A stretch of DNA of 15,130 nucleotides from the NCBI GenBank assembly GCA_035544635.1, contig DATKDQ010000220.1, positions 1 through 15,130 on the forward strand, given 5' to 3'. The stretch is from DATAFT01 sp035544635. Lineage in GTDB: Bacteria; Acidobacteriota; Thermoanaerobaculia; Multivoradales; Multivoraceae. The notes below the pieces were generated by a model. That model had not been told where the DNA came from. It saw only the letters and a program-made list of their open reading frames with translations, and did not search any database. Shown one piece after another: positions 1-7,611 of this stretch; the stretch's first letter is position 1, and every line of letters begins with the position of its first letter. The position numbers were made by a program, and so were the translations under genes.

Positions 1-228
1 GACGTAGACGCGGCCGTCCATCACCACCGGCGTCGAGCGGCCCGTGAAGTCGCGCCGCCAGATCACGTTCTGCCCGGACGGGCTCCAGGTGTCGGGGAGA
101 CCGGTCTCCGCAGAGATCCCGTTCTGGCGCGGGCCGCGCCAGGAGGTCCACTCCTCGGGCGCCGCCGGAGCGGCGGCGGCCAGAGCCAGGGACACCGCGA
201 GGGCGAGCTTCCGTGATCGAGTCTTCAT
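1..228 (-). CDS. Secreted PQQ-like beta-propeller protein, N-terminal part
   Basis: This is the first 76 codons of a gene that leaves the window at base 1. The product begins MKTRSRKLALAVSLALAAAA, a clear Sec signal peptide (basic start, Ala/Leu core, likely cleavage near PAAPEE). The mature start then has the WTSWRGPRQNGIS..TGLP..WSP.G.NV.WR pattern and STPVVMDGRVYV, typical of the first blade of PQQ-binding-like (BamB/quinoprotein-like) propellers. Such proteins act outside the cytoplasmic membrane; the substrate cannot be told. I chose the ATG at 228 because the signal peptide starts there, although the ribosome-binding signal in front of it is weak. An in-frame ATG at 354 has a much better one and would add 42 residues. 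The frame is open between the two. Family call is fairly sure; the start is not. Confidence 0.75.
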   Translation of the reverse strand, partial: MKTRSRKLALAVSLALAAAAPAAPEEWTSWRGPRQNGISAETGLPDTWSPSGQNVIWRRDFTGRSTPVVMDGRVYV

Positions 229-565
229 CTCGGCTCTTTCCCGGGTCGTAGTCGAGGTGCGGGCCCCATCGTCGCCCCGGCACCGGTCTTCGAGGCTCGT
301 CGTGGCGGCCCACCGGAGAGACGCCCAGTTTAACAGCCGCCAGGCCAGCGCCATGTGCCGCACCTCCCTGATCCGCGGGGGCTGACTTCCTGCGATCCCG
401 CTCATTGCCGATGCACACCTCCGGCCCGGACCGCGCACGCTCCCACTGAAGACGCCGGCGGAGCCCGGACCGTTTCACGGCCGGCCGGCCGGGGCCTCCC
501 CTCTCGTTCGTGGGCGAGCACCGGGGCTCCGCAGTCGCGAGCCGCTGGGTGCGCGGCGCGCCGGG
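229..565. other. Intergenic region between cysteine desulfurase and propeller gene
   Basis: About 337 bases separate the end of the nine-gene cluster from the signal-peptide start of the next gene. It contains the strong ribosome-binding site at 361-369 and a self-complementary CCGGCCGGCCGG run at 481-492. I see no hairpin followed by a T tract on the minus strand, so no intrinsic terminator can be claimed. The only AT-rich patch is around 329-334 (minus strand GTTAAACT), a very weak -10 candidate without a matching -35. Open frames here on the plus strand have the Arg/Pro/Ser-rich composition of GC-rich shadow frames. Confidence 0.6.
361..369 (-). promoter_or_regulatory. Strong Shine-Dalgarno before an upstream in-frame ATG at 354
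   Basis: On the minus strand this reads AGGGAGGTG. Its GGAGG core lies 8 nt before an ATG at 354-352, which is in frame with the propeller gene below. It either marks the true start of a longer protein or drives a leader peptide running into the coding region. The extension (MALAWRLLNWASLRW and so on) does not look like a signal peptide, which makes the choice uncertain. Confidence 0.45.
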
Positions 566-1795
566 CTACTCAGCCGCGGACGGCGGTGTCGATCGCCCGT
601 CCGCGGTCGGAGCGGCCCTGCGGCTCGATCGGGGCGCGACGGTCTCGACCGTGCCGGCGCAGGCGTCGAGAAGGATCGCGATCGCGCGCTCGATCTCCTC
701 CGCCGAGGTGGTGCGTCCGAGCGAGAAGCGCAGGCTGCCACGGATCTGGGCGTCGCCGACGCCCATCGCTCGCAGCACGTAGCTGGGAAGGCGGGTGGCG
801 CTCGAGCAGGCGGCGCTCGAGGAAACGGCGAGGTCCGGCATCCTGGCCATCAGTGCCTCGGCTTCGACGCCGGGGATGCTGAGGTTGAGCGTATTGGCCA
901 ACCGATGATCGCGCACGCCATTGACGCTCGCGCCGGCAAGAGCGGCGAGCAGCTCGTGCTCCAACCGATGGCGCAGGGCCGCGAGCCGGCGGCGCTCGTC
1001 GTGGAGGTGAGCGACCGCGATCTCGGAGGCCTGGCCGAGACCCACGATGCCCGGCACGTTGAGCGTCCCGGAGCGCAGCCCGCGCTCGTGCCCGCCGCCG
1101 TGAAGCAGCGGCTCGCAGCGTACCCGCGGGCCCTTGCGGCGCACGTAGAGCGCTCCGACGCCCTTGGGCCCGTGGATCTTGTGCCCCGACAGGCTCAGTA
1201 GATCGATGCCGGCGCGCTCGACGTCGATCGGCTCACGGCCGAAGGCCTGAGTGGCGTCGGTGTGGAAGAGGATGCCGCGCTCCTTGCAGAGACGCCCGAT
1301 CTCGGCGATCGGATGGAGTACGCCGGTCTCGTTGTTCGCCCACATCGCCGACACCAGGAGGGTGTCGTCGTCGAGCTCGCGCACCAGCCGCTCGAGGTCG
1401 AGTCGGCCCCCGCGGTCGACCGGCTGGTAGAGCACGCGATACCCGGCCCGCGCCATCGCCGCGCAAGGGTCGAGCACCGCGCGGTGCTCGGTGCGCACCG
1501 TGACGATGGTGCGGCGCCGCGCGTAGACCGCGGACGCGGCCACGCCCTGGATCGCGAGGTTGTTCGCCTCGGTGGCGCCGCTGGTCCAGACGATCTCGCG
1601 TGGATCGGCTCCGAGTGCCGCGGCGACCCGGCGGCGCGCGTGCTCGACCGCCTCGGCAGCGAGCCGGCCCGGCCGGTGCTGCCGGCTCGCCGCATTGCCG
1701 AAGTCGTCGGTGAAATAGGGCAGCATCGCCGCCAGGACCCGCGGATCTACCGGAGTCGTGGCGTTGTGATCGAGATAGATGAGGCGTCCGGCCAT
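566..1795 (-). CDS. Cysteine desulfurase, IscS/NifS type
   Basis: A 409-residue PLP enzyme that takes sulfur from L-cysteine as a persulfide for Fe-S clusters or other thio-cofactors. Visible family marks in order: YLDHNATTP at 7-15, SGATEANN at 72-79, TEHRAVL at 102-108 (PLP-stacking His104), HTDATQ at 178-183 (Asp180), SLSGHKIHGPKG with the Schiff-base Lys206, RSGTLNVPG at 241-249, and SSSAACSSA with the persulfide Cys330, followed by PSYVLRAMG. The whole core matches group I (IscS/NifS) enzymes; the last 30 or so residues are a low-complexity tail. The ATG at 1795 lies 49 nt inside the end of the cyclase gene, so it is probably translationally coupled and belongs to the same operon. No IscU, IscR or SufE lies beside it, so it may be dedicated to this cluster rather than being the housekeeping enzyme. 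Function of the family is secure; its partner is inferred. Confidence 0.95.
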   Translation of the reverse strand: MAGRLIYLDHNATTPVDPRVLAAMLPYFTDDFGNAASRQHRPGRLAAEAVEHARRRVAAALGADPREIVWTSGATEANNLAIQGVAASAVYARRRTIVTVRTEHRAVLDPCAAMARAGYRVLYQPVDRGGRLDLERLVRELDDDTLLVSAMWANNETGVLHPIAEIGRLCKERGILFHTDATQAFGREPIDVERAGIDLLSLSGHKIHGPKGVGALYVRRKGPRVRCEPLLHGGGHERGLRSGTLNVPGIVGLGQASEIAVAHLHDERRRLAALRHRLEHELLAALAGASVNGVRDHRLANTLNLSIPGVEAEALMARMPDLAVSSSAACSSATRLPSYVLRAMGVGDAQIRGSLRFSLGRTTSAEEIERAIAILLDACAGTVETVAPRSSRRAAPTADGRSTPPSAAE

Positions 1796-3705
1796 CCCGC
1801 TTCGTCTCCCGGCCCCGTCGTGCCCGCCGCCTGCTCGCGGGCGCGGAGACGCTCGAGCGCGGCCACGCTCCAGATCAGCGGGTAGAGCCGCTCAGAGTAC
1901 CAGAGCCGGGCGAAGTAGAGGCCGATCGGTGCAGGCGGGAAGTGGGTCCCCTCGACGGTCGCCGCATCGAGCAGCGCCGCGGCGCGCTCGATCGCCGCGG
2001 TGACGGCGGGCGCCACATCGCGCGACGCCTGCCCGGCGAAGCTCGCGAGCGCCTCCACCGCGAGCGCCGTCTCCTCGATCGACGACGGACTGGCCGGACC
2101 GCCGCCCCACCCGCCGTCGCGGTTCTGGGCGTCGAGGATCCAGGCCAGACCGCGCCGGACTGCCGCCCGCCACGCCTGCTCGAGGGCCGGATCGTCGAGC
2201 TCGACGGAGCCGGCAAGGAGAACTCGGGCCGTGCCGTAGAGCGGGTTCTCCAGGCGCGGCTCGTGCTGGTTGCCGAACCACAGCGGTATCCAGGCGCCGG
2301 TCTCGGTCTGGCTGCGGAGCAGGAAACGCACGCCGCCGCGCGACGCGGACTCGATCCGGCCGGCCAGCGCGGGCAGCGAGGCCCGCCATCTCCACCACGC
2401 CCGCAGTGCGTGCGCGGTCAGGTCGGGCCCGCTGCGGTCGAACGGAAGGCGGCCCCAGCCTCGACAGAAGGTTGGAATGCCGCCGTCTGCGTTCTGCAGG
2501 GCGAGCAGCCAGCGGACGCCGAGCCCGGCGTGGGCAGCCAGCCGAGGCTCCGCGATCCTACCGGCGGCGTCCTTCTCCGCCAGGGTCCAGAGAGCGAGGA
2601 GCGCGCCCGCCGTGTCGTCGGCGTCGGGCACTCCGCCGCTGAGATCGGTCCACGCCCAGCCGCCGGGGGCGGCGCCGGTGTAGGGGTGCTCACCTTGCTG
2701 CTGGAGGCCGAGCACCCGATCGAGCAGGCGCGCCCGATCGACCGCCGGCAGATACTCGTCGAGGCGACCGCCGCCGCCGAGCGCGTTGACGGCGAGCGTC
2801 GTGAGCCAGGTGGAGAGGTTGCTGTCGATCGGCCACGACCCGTCGCCGCGAACCGACACGGTGAGAAACCGGGCCCCCTTCTCCGCCACCGGGTGACGCT
2901 CGAGCCCGCTGCCCACCAGGCTCATCACGACGAAGCTCGTCAGCGGCGTGGCTTCGAGGAATCCGCCGCTCTCCGGCTGCACCTGGCGCAGGACCTGGAG
3001 CGTGCGCCGTCGCGCCAGGTCGCGGATCAGGCGGATGAACGGGTTGCGCGGAGGCGCGTTGTGGTGACGCACCTGGCCGATCGCGATCAGTGCGGGCAGC
3101 GCGTAGCTCACCATGGGAAGACCGACGCGACCGAGCCAGCGCCGGGGGATGGCCGCAAGCTCGAAGGGAAGCGGCTCGATCGCCGACCAGGTCGCGCGCC
3201 CCGCGCCGAGGCGTCCTCCGAGCGCGCACATCGTGAGGATGGGGACCGAGAAGGTCCGGTCTTCACCGTAGGCCCCGACGATGTGACTCGCCAGGGCATC
3301 GGCCGACAGCCCGCCGGTGCGCGCCGAGAGCCAGGCCTCGGCTCGCCCGAGCGTGCTTCGATGGCGCTCGGCGCGCTCGGGCGCCGTGCCGAGGGCGACC
3401 CAGCACAGCAGGGTCGTGCTGGCGTTCGACGGGCTGTCGGGAGTGTCGCCCCAGCCGCCGTCCGAGTTCTGATGGCGCGCCAGCCACTCGAGACCGCGCC
3501 TCACCAGCACGCCGTCGGGGGCGTGGAGGCCCTCCCCGAGCGCGCGGCGGCGGAGCTCGAGCGCACAGCTCGCGGTCGCGGTCGAGAGCGCGCTCGAGGA
3601 GAGCTCACCCTCCCAGCCTCCGGAGCGGCCCCGGCTCGCGAGCAGCCGCGCGGCCGCGTTCGGGAGCGTCGAGGTCGTAGGCACGGGGATCGGGGGAGAG
3701 CTCAC
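1747..3705 (-). CDS. Squalene-hopene-cyclase-like class II terpene cyclase
   Basis: A 652-residue double alpha-alpha barrel protein of the prenyltransferase/squalene oxidase repeat family. It has the class II protonation motif as PDADDTAG (Asp361, Asp363, Asp364), in the same setting as the PDVDDTA motif of squalene-hopene cyclase; Asp363 is the expected acid. QW-type repeats are visible at NSDGGWG (80-86), GDGSW (287-291), NADGG (405-409), ETGAW (468-472) and NRDGGWGGG (528-536). DLTAHAL (428-434) and LYGTARVLL (489-497) also match the cyclase C-terminal half, as does the tail near 597-622. Length is within the usual 620-720. It starts with GTG at 3705, overlapping the previous stop by 4 nt. 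It should cyclise a polyprenyl substrate by protonation, but no squalene or phytoene synthase is nearby, so squalene need not be the substrate. The cyclase family is sure; the product is unknown. Confidence 0.85.
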   Translation of the reverse strand: MSSPPIPVPTTSTLPNAAARLLASRGRSGGWEGELSSSALSTATASCALELRRRALGEGLHAPDGVLVRRGLEWLARHQNSDGGWGDTPDSPSNASTTLLCWVALGTAPERAERHRSTLGRAEAWLSARTGGLSADALASHIVGAYGEDRTFSVPILTMCALGGRLGAGRATWSAIEPLPFELAAIPRRWLGRVGLPMVSYALPALIAIGQVRHHNAPPRNPFIRLIRDLARRRTLQVLRQVQPESGGFLEATPLTSFVVMSLVGSGLERHPVAEKGARFLTVSVRGDGSWPIDSNLSTWLTTLAVNALGGGGRLDEYLPAVDRARLLDRVLGLQQQGEHPYTGAAPGGWAWTDLSGGVPDADDTAGALLALWTLAEKDAAGRIAEPRLAAHAGLGVRWLLALQNADGGIPTFCRGWGRLPFDRSGPDLTAHALRAWWRWRASLPALAGRIESASRGGVRFLLRSQTETGAWIPLWFGNQHEPRLENPLYGTARVLLAGSVELDDPALEQAWRAAVRRGLAWILDAQNRDGGWGGGPASPSSIEETALAVEALASFAGQASRDVAPAVTAAIERAAALLDAATVEGTHFPPAPIGLYFARLWYSERLYPLIWSVAALERLRAREQAAGTTGPGDEAGWPDASSISITTPRLR

Positions 3706-4589
3706 AGGCTCAGGTGACCGAGGGCGAGCAGGGCGTAGAACGTGTACTCGGGGTCAGGGCACTCGTCGGACCAGCTGCCGCAGAAGGCGCGGCCCGTCCA
3801 CAGGCTGTCGACGAAGTCGAGGCAGGGCTCCTTGATCGCCGCGAAGGAAACCGCGCTGCCCGCGAGCGCATGGAGCGCCGTCGCCGTCGACAGCAGGTCC
3901 GGGATCGGCGCTCCGGGCACCGCCCGAAACCCGCCGCCCGGGCAGGCCCGCTCGAGCAGCCAGCTCCCCGCGCCGGAGGGTGGCGCCGCCTCGAGCTGGC
4001 GCAGCAGCGTGATCACGGCCGCGGTCGCCGGCGTCGTGCCCGCGGCCAAGCCCGCCTCGTTCGAGCAGCCGCCGTCGCGACCCACCAGGCCGGCGAGGGA
4101 GGCGCGAAGGTCCGCGGGCCGGGGCGCCTCGGCGCCCAGGTCCTGATACGCGCCGTAGGCTAGGAACGCGTGATAGGCGCTGCCGCGCGCGGCGCCGGGT
4201 CGCCCGGCGTAGCCGCCGTCGGCGGCGCGGAAGCTCTCGATCCGGTCGAGGATGCGCCGGCGCTCACAGTCGCCGAGCGCGCCCGCGCCGAGCGAGGCCC
4301 AGGAGCGAGCCAGAGCAGCCAGATGGACCAGATCGAGCTCCTCGCCGCCGCCGAAGGAGGCGAGGTAGGCGCCGAGCCGCTCCCGCGGCGCTTCGGCCTC
4401 CGCGCGCAGAGCCGCCAGGCCCTCGAGCGCGAACACCGTGTAGTAGAGATCGCTCGCGCCGGCGCGATCGCGCCCCCCGCCGTCGGCGTTGAACTGGTCG
4501 CGCAGGTACTCGACGACCGTGGCGGTCGCCTCACCCAGCTCCAGCGGAGCCAACCTGGCGACCTGCAGCATTTCGAGCCTCAAACTCAC
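3702..4589 (-). CDS. Short prenyltransferase/squalene-oxidase-repeat (alpha-alpha toroid) protein
   Basis: A 295-residue protein built of about five repeats resembling those of protein prenyltransferase beta subunits and terpene cyclases: FNADGGG (33-39) with YYTVFALEGL, FRAADGGYAGRPG (120-132) with SAYHAFLAYG, GRDGGCSNEAG (170-180), CPGGGFRAVPGAPIPDLLSTATALHAL (216-242) and FCGSWSDECPDPEYTFYALLALGHL (269-292). At the points where farnesyl/geranylgeranyl transferases carry zinc ligands (DGC and YH), this protein has DLL and EYT, so it is probably not a canonical protein prenyltransferase. There is no DxDD motif. It could be a partner, chaperone or half-barrel helper of the adjacent cyclase, or an enzyme of unknown type. 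The GTG start is supported by GAGGGG about 7 nt upstream. The start lies 59 nt inside the previous gene, and the stop overlaps the cyclase start by 4 nt, so it is surely in the operon. Confidence 0.7.
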   Translation of the reverse strand: MSLRLEMLQVARLAPLELGEATATVVEYLRDQFNADGGGRDRAGASDLYYTVFALEGLAALRAEAEAPRERLGAYLASFGGGEELDLVHLAALARSWASLGAGALGDCERRRILDRIESFRAADGGYAGRPGAARGSAYHAFLAYGAYQDLGAEAPRPADLRASLAGLVGRDGGCSNEAGLAAGTTPATAAVITLLRQLEAAPPSGAGSWLLERACPGGGFRAVPGAPIPDLLSTATALHALAGSAVSFAAIKEPCLDFVDSLWTGRAFCGSWSDECPDPEYTFYALLALGHLSL

Positions 4590-6360
4590 TGCAGTACCCC
4601 TCGAGCGGTTGTTGGCCGAAGATCTTGCCGATCACCCGGCGCAAGAGCCCCTTGAGGGTCGGCGACGCGAGCGGCTGGAGCGAGCGCACCGCCTGCTCCT
4701 CGTAGGCCGCGAGCAGCTCTCGCGCCTTGTCGAGGACGCCGCGTTCCTCGAGCACGCGCACGACTCGGGGCCCGACCGCCGCCCAATCGGCGTCGCCCTG
4801 CCACAACGCGGCGACGAGATCGGTCTCCTCGCCCTCCTGCGCGCGCTTGTGGGCGATCGCGAGCAGCAGCGACAGCCGCCGGTCGCGTAGGTCGTGCGAG
4901 TCGCTCTCGCCGCTCCAATCCTCGAGGTCGTCGCGGATCTGGTAGGCGATGCCCAACGACTCGCTGTAGCGCTCGAGCACGTCGTGAACGGCGGCGTCGG
5001 CACCGGCGTAGAGCGCGCCGAGACGCAGTGCGACCTCGAACGCCGGCGCCGTCTTGTCGCGGAAGATCTCGAGCACCTGGAGCGAGGTGAGCGGCGCCGG
5101 CCGCCGGGCCCAGCACAGCTCGGCGCCCTGGCCACGGCTCAGGGTGACGTGTCCGGCCGCCGCAGCACGCAGCAGGGCAACCCTGGTCTCGGCCGGCGCC
5201 TCGACCTCTCCGATCAGCCGGTAGCCCTCGCCGAGCAGGAAGTCGCCGACGTTCAGGGCCACCGGCACGCCGTGCTCGGCGTGGAGCGTGGCACGCTGGT
5301 AGCGCCGCTGGTCGCCGTCCTCGATGTCGTCGTGGACCAGCGACGCCTTGTGGAAGCACTCGATCGCCACCCCGAGCTTCCTCAGATCGGCGGGCAGCGC
5401 CGGCGGCTCCCCGTCGCGGTCGCTGCGCATCGCGATGTAGGCGCAGGCACAGAGATACGGCCGCCACCGCTTGCCGTCGCCGGCCAGCCACCGCCGCCCG
5501 ATGCGCTCGGTCTCACCGCGCGCCGGGCCCATGATCGCCGCGAGCTGGTCGCGCGCGAACCAGCTCGTGACCTCTTCCTTGAGCGCGTCGAGGTCGAGTC
5601 GGTGGGAGCGGTCCTCGGAGCTGAGGTGGATGGCGTCCCACACCCACTCGAGATCGACCGTGGTGTTGACGCAGTCGTCCTGGAGCAGGGGAATGGAGAT
5701 GCCGGGGATCGCCGCCGCCTCGACGTGGGGGAAGCACTTCTCGAGGACGTTCAGGCAGCTCACGCCGACGATGGCCTCGATCTTGCCGCTCTCGATCATC
5801 TGGCGCACCAGCGCGGAGCCCTCGGCCACCAGCACGGCGTAGCCCAGGCGCTCGGCCTCCACCGTGAGGTCGTGGATCGAGCACAGCCCGCACTCCTTGC
5901 AGAGCAGGCCGAACTCGTCGAACGGAGCCGGGCAGTGCTCCTCCACGCGCAGGCACTTCGGGACCAGGAGCAGCCGTCTCGCGTACGGGATCCGAGCCAG
6001 CTCGTCGCGCCAGGCCGCGTTGTTGACCAGGACCGTCGTGTAGTCGGCGTAGAGCGGATCGATCCCCGCGCCGCGCAGCACCTCCATGGCGTGCGCCCGC
6101 AGCTCGCCGAGCGGGAGCGGCGGCACCAGGCCCACCTGCACCACGTGGCGCTCGACCAGCCGCTTGAGCGTCTCGCGCAGGGAGCGGCGGTCGGGGATGT
6201 TCGACTGCGCGGGCCGGTAGCGCTGCTGCGGCACCCGCGGCGGCAGGACGATCAGGCCCGAGCGCGCGGGCTCGGTGCCGGCGTCGGCGGCCGGGAGGGT
6301 CTCGGCAGGAGCGGTGCCGCTGACCGCGGCGCGGGCGGGCGAATTCGGTGTAGGGCTCAC
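4531..6360 (-). CDS. DUF116 / trans-polyprenyl diphosphate synthase fusion
   Basis: A 609-residue two-domain protein. Residues about 85-245 resemble DUF116: the Cys-rich LVPKCL..EHCPAPFDEFGLLCKECGLCSIHDL segment (Cys136, 143, 154, 157, 160), GYAVLVAEGSALVRQMI, and IVGVSCLNVLEKCFP (Cys202, 209). These cysteines could bind an Fe-S cluster. Residues about 275-585 form a complete all-trans prenyl diphosphate synthase: GKRWRP (296-301), first aspartate-rich motif DDIED (344-348) with QRR after it, DKTA (435-438), and second motif DDLED (477-481). Small residues Ala339 and Ser340 at positions -5 and -4 before the first motif fit a product of C20 or longer, but chain length cannot be fixed by eye. 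It should condense IPP with allylic diphosphates for the cyclases encoded just downstream. The GTG start follows a good ribosome-binding site. Domain calls are firm; why they are fused is unknown. Confidence 0.88.
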   Translation of the reverse strand: MSPTPNSPARAAVSGTAPAETLPAADAGTEPARSGLIVLPPRVPQQRYRPAQSNIPDRRSLRETLKRLVERHVVQVGLVPPLPLGELRAHAMEVLRGAGIDPLYADYTTVLVNNAAWRDELARIPYARRLLLVPKCLRVEEHCPAPFDEFGLLCKECGLCSIHDLTVEAERLGYAVLVAEGSALVRQMIESGKIEAIVGVSCLNVLEKCFPHVEAAAIPGISIPLLQDDCVNTTVDLEWVWDAIHLSSEDRSHRLDLDALKEEVTSWFARDQLAAIMGPARGETERIGRRWLAGDGKRWRPYLCACAYIAMRSDRDGEPPALPADLRKLGVAIECFHKASLVHDDIEDGDQRRYQRATLHAEHGVPVALNVGDFLLGEGYRLIGEVEAPAETRVALLRAAAAGHVTLSRGQGAELCWARRPAPLTSLQVLEIFRDKTAPAFEVALRLGALYAGADAAVHDVLERYSESLGIAYQIRDDLEDWSGESDSHDLRDRRLSLLLAIAHKRAQEGEETDLVAALWQGDADWAAVGPRVVRVLEERGVLDKARELLAAYEEQAVRSLQPLASPTLKGLLRRVIGKIFGQQPLEGYCSEFEARNAAGRQVGSAGAG

Positions 6361-6365
6361 GGGTA

Positions 6366-6371
6366 TCTCCT
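6366..6371 (-). promoter_or_regulatory. Ribosome-binding site deciding the GTG start of the DUF116 fusion
   Basis: The minus strand reads AGGAGA with about 5-7 nt before the GTG at 6360. It lies in the 51-nt gap 6361-6411 after the radical SAM gene, the only real gap inside the nine-gene cluster. It supports the GTG over any internal start. No promoter or terminator is evident in this gap. Confidence 0.65.
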
Positions 6372-6411
6372 GGCTGTGCGGTGCGGGCTTTCGGCGCGAG
6401 CGCCCTCCGGC

Positions 6412-7611
6412 CTAGGTGTACGCTCCGAATCCGAAGTACCAGTGCCGCTTCGCGAACCGGTACAACCAGTGCTGCTCCGGGATCTCGAACCCTGGATTGT
6501 GTTGACTGCCGAGCGGCCGCATCGCCTCGAGCTCGGCCATCGCGGTCCGGCGCGCGGTCGAGTCGTGCGCCTGGTTGCGCTCGATCACCTGGCGCAGCAG
6601 GTCGGGGCGTTCGAGCACGACGCAGCCCCGGGTCGCCCCCGCCGCGGTGCGGCGGAAGTCCGCAAGCAGCGGCGACTCGGTCATGGTCTTGAACAGGTCG
6701 CCGTCGTTGTCGTGGATGGTCTCGTTCGCGAACTGCACGATCGGGCAGGGCTCGACGTGGCCCCAGGGACCGATGTGGTGACTGATACCGGTGGCGGCGG
6801 GACAGAGCGCCTGCCCCTTGTCATCCCAGTAGGCGTCGACGATGCCGATCGGCTTGCACGCGCGCATCTCGACCGCGAAGCGCCGTACCGCGAGCACCTG
6901 CTCCGGCGTGAGCGCGAGCTCCGGCGCGGCCTGCGGTCCGACCGCGCGGTAAGTGTGGAACCAGCAGTAGAGCACGCCGCGCTCGATCAGCTCGTCGATC
7001 CAGCGCTCCGACACCAGGTCGTCGAAGTTGGTGCGGCACACGCTGGTCGCGACCCCGGTGATCAGGCGGTGGCGCACCGCGGTCTCGAGACCCTCGAGGG
7101 TGCGCTCCAGCACGCCGGGGCGCCCGCGCCGCTGGTCGCTCACCGCCGCGGTCCCCTCGACGCTGATCAGGGGCGTGGCGTTGCCGACGCGGCGCAGCTC
7201 GGCCGCGACCTGGTCGGTGATGAAGTGGCCGTTGGTGAAGATCTGAAAGTAGCAGTCCGGGTGCGCCTCCAGCATCGCCAGCAGATCGGGATGCAGGAAC
7301 GGCTCGCCGCCCAGGATGCCGAAGAACGCGTTGCCGTGCCGCTTCGCGTTCCCGATCAGCCGGTTGAGCTCCTCGAGCCCGAGCATCGCCCGCGGCGAGG
7401 CGACGTCGACCCAGCAGCCGGTGCAGCGCAGGTTGCAGCTGTTGATGATCGAGAGATAGAGGAACGGCGGGAAGACCTGACCGCGGCGCAGCCGGCTCTT
7501 GAAGCGCTGCACCGAGCGCATGCCCTTGTAGCCGAAGTTGTAGCCGAACTTCCAGAGCAGGCGGGGCTCGCTGCCGCGCCACATCCGGCGCGCGAGGGCG
7601 GGGAGCACCAT
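6412..7611 (-). CDS. Radical SAM enzyme with C-terminal cysteines
   Basis: A 399-residue radical SAM protein. The cluster motif is CNLRCTGC (Cys59, Cys63, Cys66; CxxxCxxC), followed by GGEP at 101-104, which contacts SAM, and by IFTNGHF (124-130) and ISVEG (149-153) barrel strands. Further cysteines at 270 (ALCPAATG), 289 (VEPCPIVQFA) and 330 suggest a SPASM-like second Fe-S site or substrate-binding region, but the spacing is not classic SPASM. It would start radical chemistry from 5'-deoxyadenosyl. Given its place between the ferredoxin and the prenyl synthase, an isoprenoid or a cofactor intermediate is a plausible substrate; that is inference. It differs from HpnH in motif context and C-terminus, so I do not call it adenosylhopane synthase. 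Its ATG overlaps the ferredoxin stop by one base (TGATG), with GGGGGA just upstream. Confidence 0.85.
   Translation of the reverse strand: MVLPALARRMWRGSEPRLLWKFGYNFGYKGMRSVQRFKSRLRRGQVFPPFLYLSIINSCNLRCTGCWVDVASPRAMLGLEELNRLIGNAKRHGNAFFGILGGEPFLHPDLLAMLEAHPDCYFQIFTNGHFITDQVAAELRRVGNATPLISVEGTAAVSDQRRGRPGVLERTLEGLETAVRHRLITGVATSVCRTNFDDLVSERWIDELIERGVLYCWFHTYRAVGPQAAPELALTPEQVLAVRRFAVEMRACKPIGIVDAYWDDKGQALCPAATGISHHIGPWGHVEPCPIVQFANETIHDNDGDLFKTMTESPLLADFRRTAAGATRGCVVLERPDLLRQVIERNQAHDSTARRTAMAELEAMRPLGSQHNPGFEIPEQHWLYRFAKRHWYFGFGAYT

Noticed and set aside
478..494. GC palindrome as terminator of the nine-gene cluster
   Set aside because: Self-complementary, but there is no T tract on the minus strand and it is about 70 nt past the stop; simple GC-rich composition explains it.
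1942..3717. 591-codon open frame on the plus strand
   Set aside because: Antisense shadow of the cyclase gene with no recognisable motif.
3702..4589. Protein farnesyl/geranylgeranyl transferase beta subunit
   Set aside because: Expected zinc-ligand Cys and His positions are replaced, and no alpha subunit is present.
6412..7611. Adenosylhopane synthase HpnH
   Set aside because: Cluster motif surroundings and C-terminal cysteines do not match what I know of HpnH.
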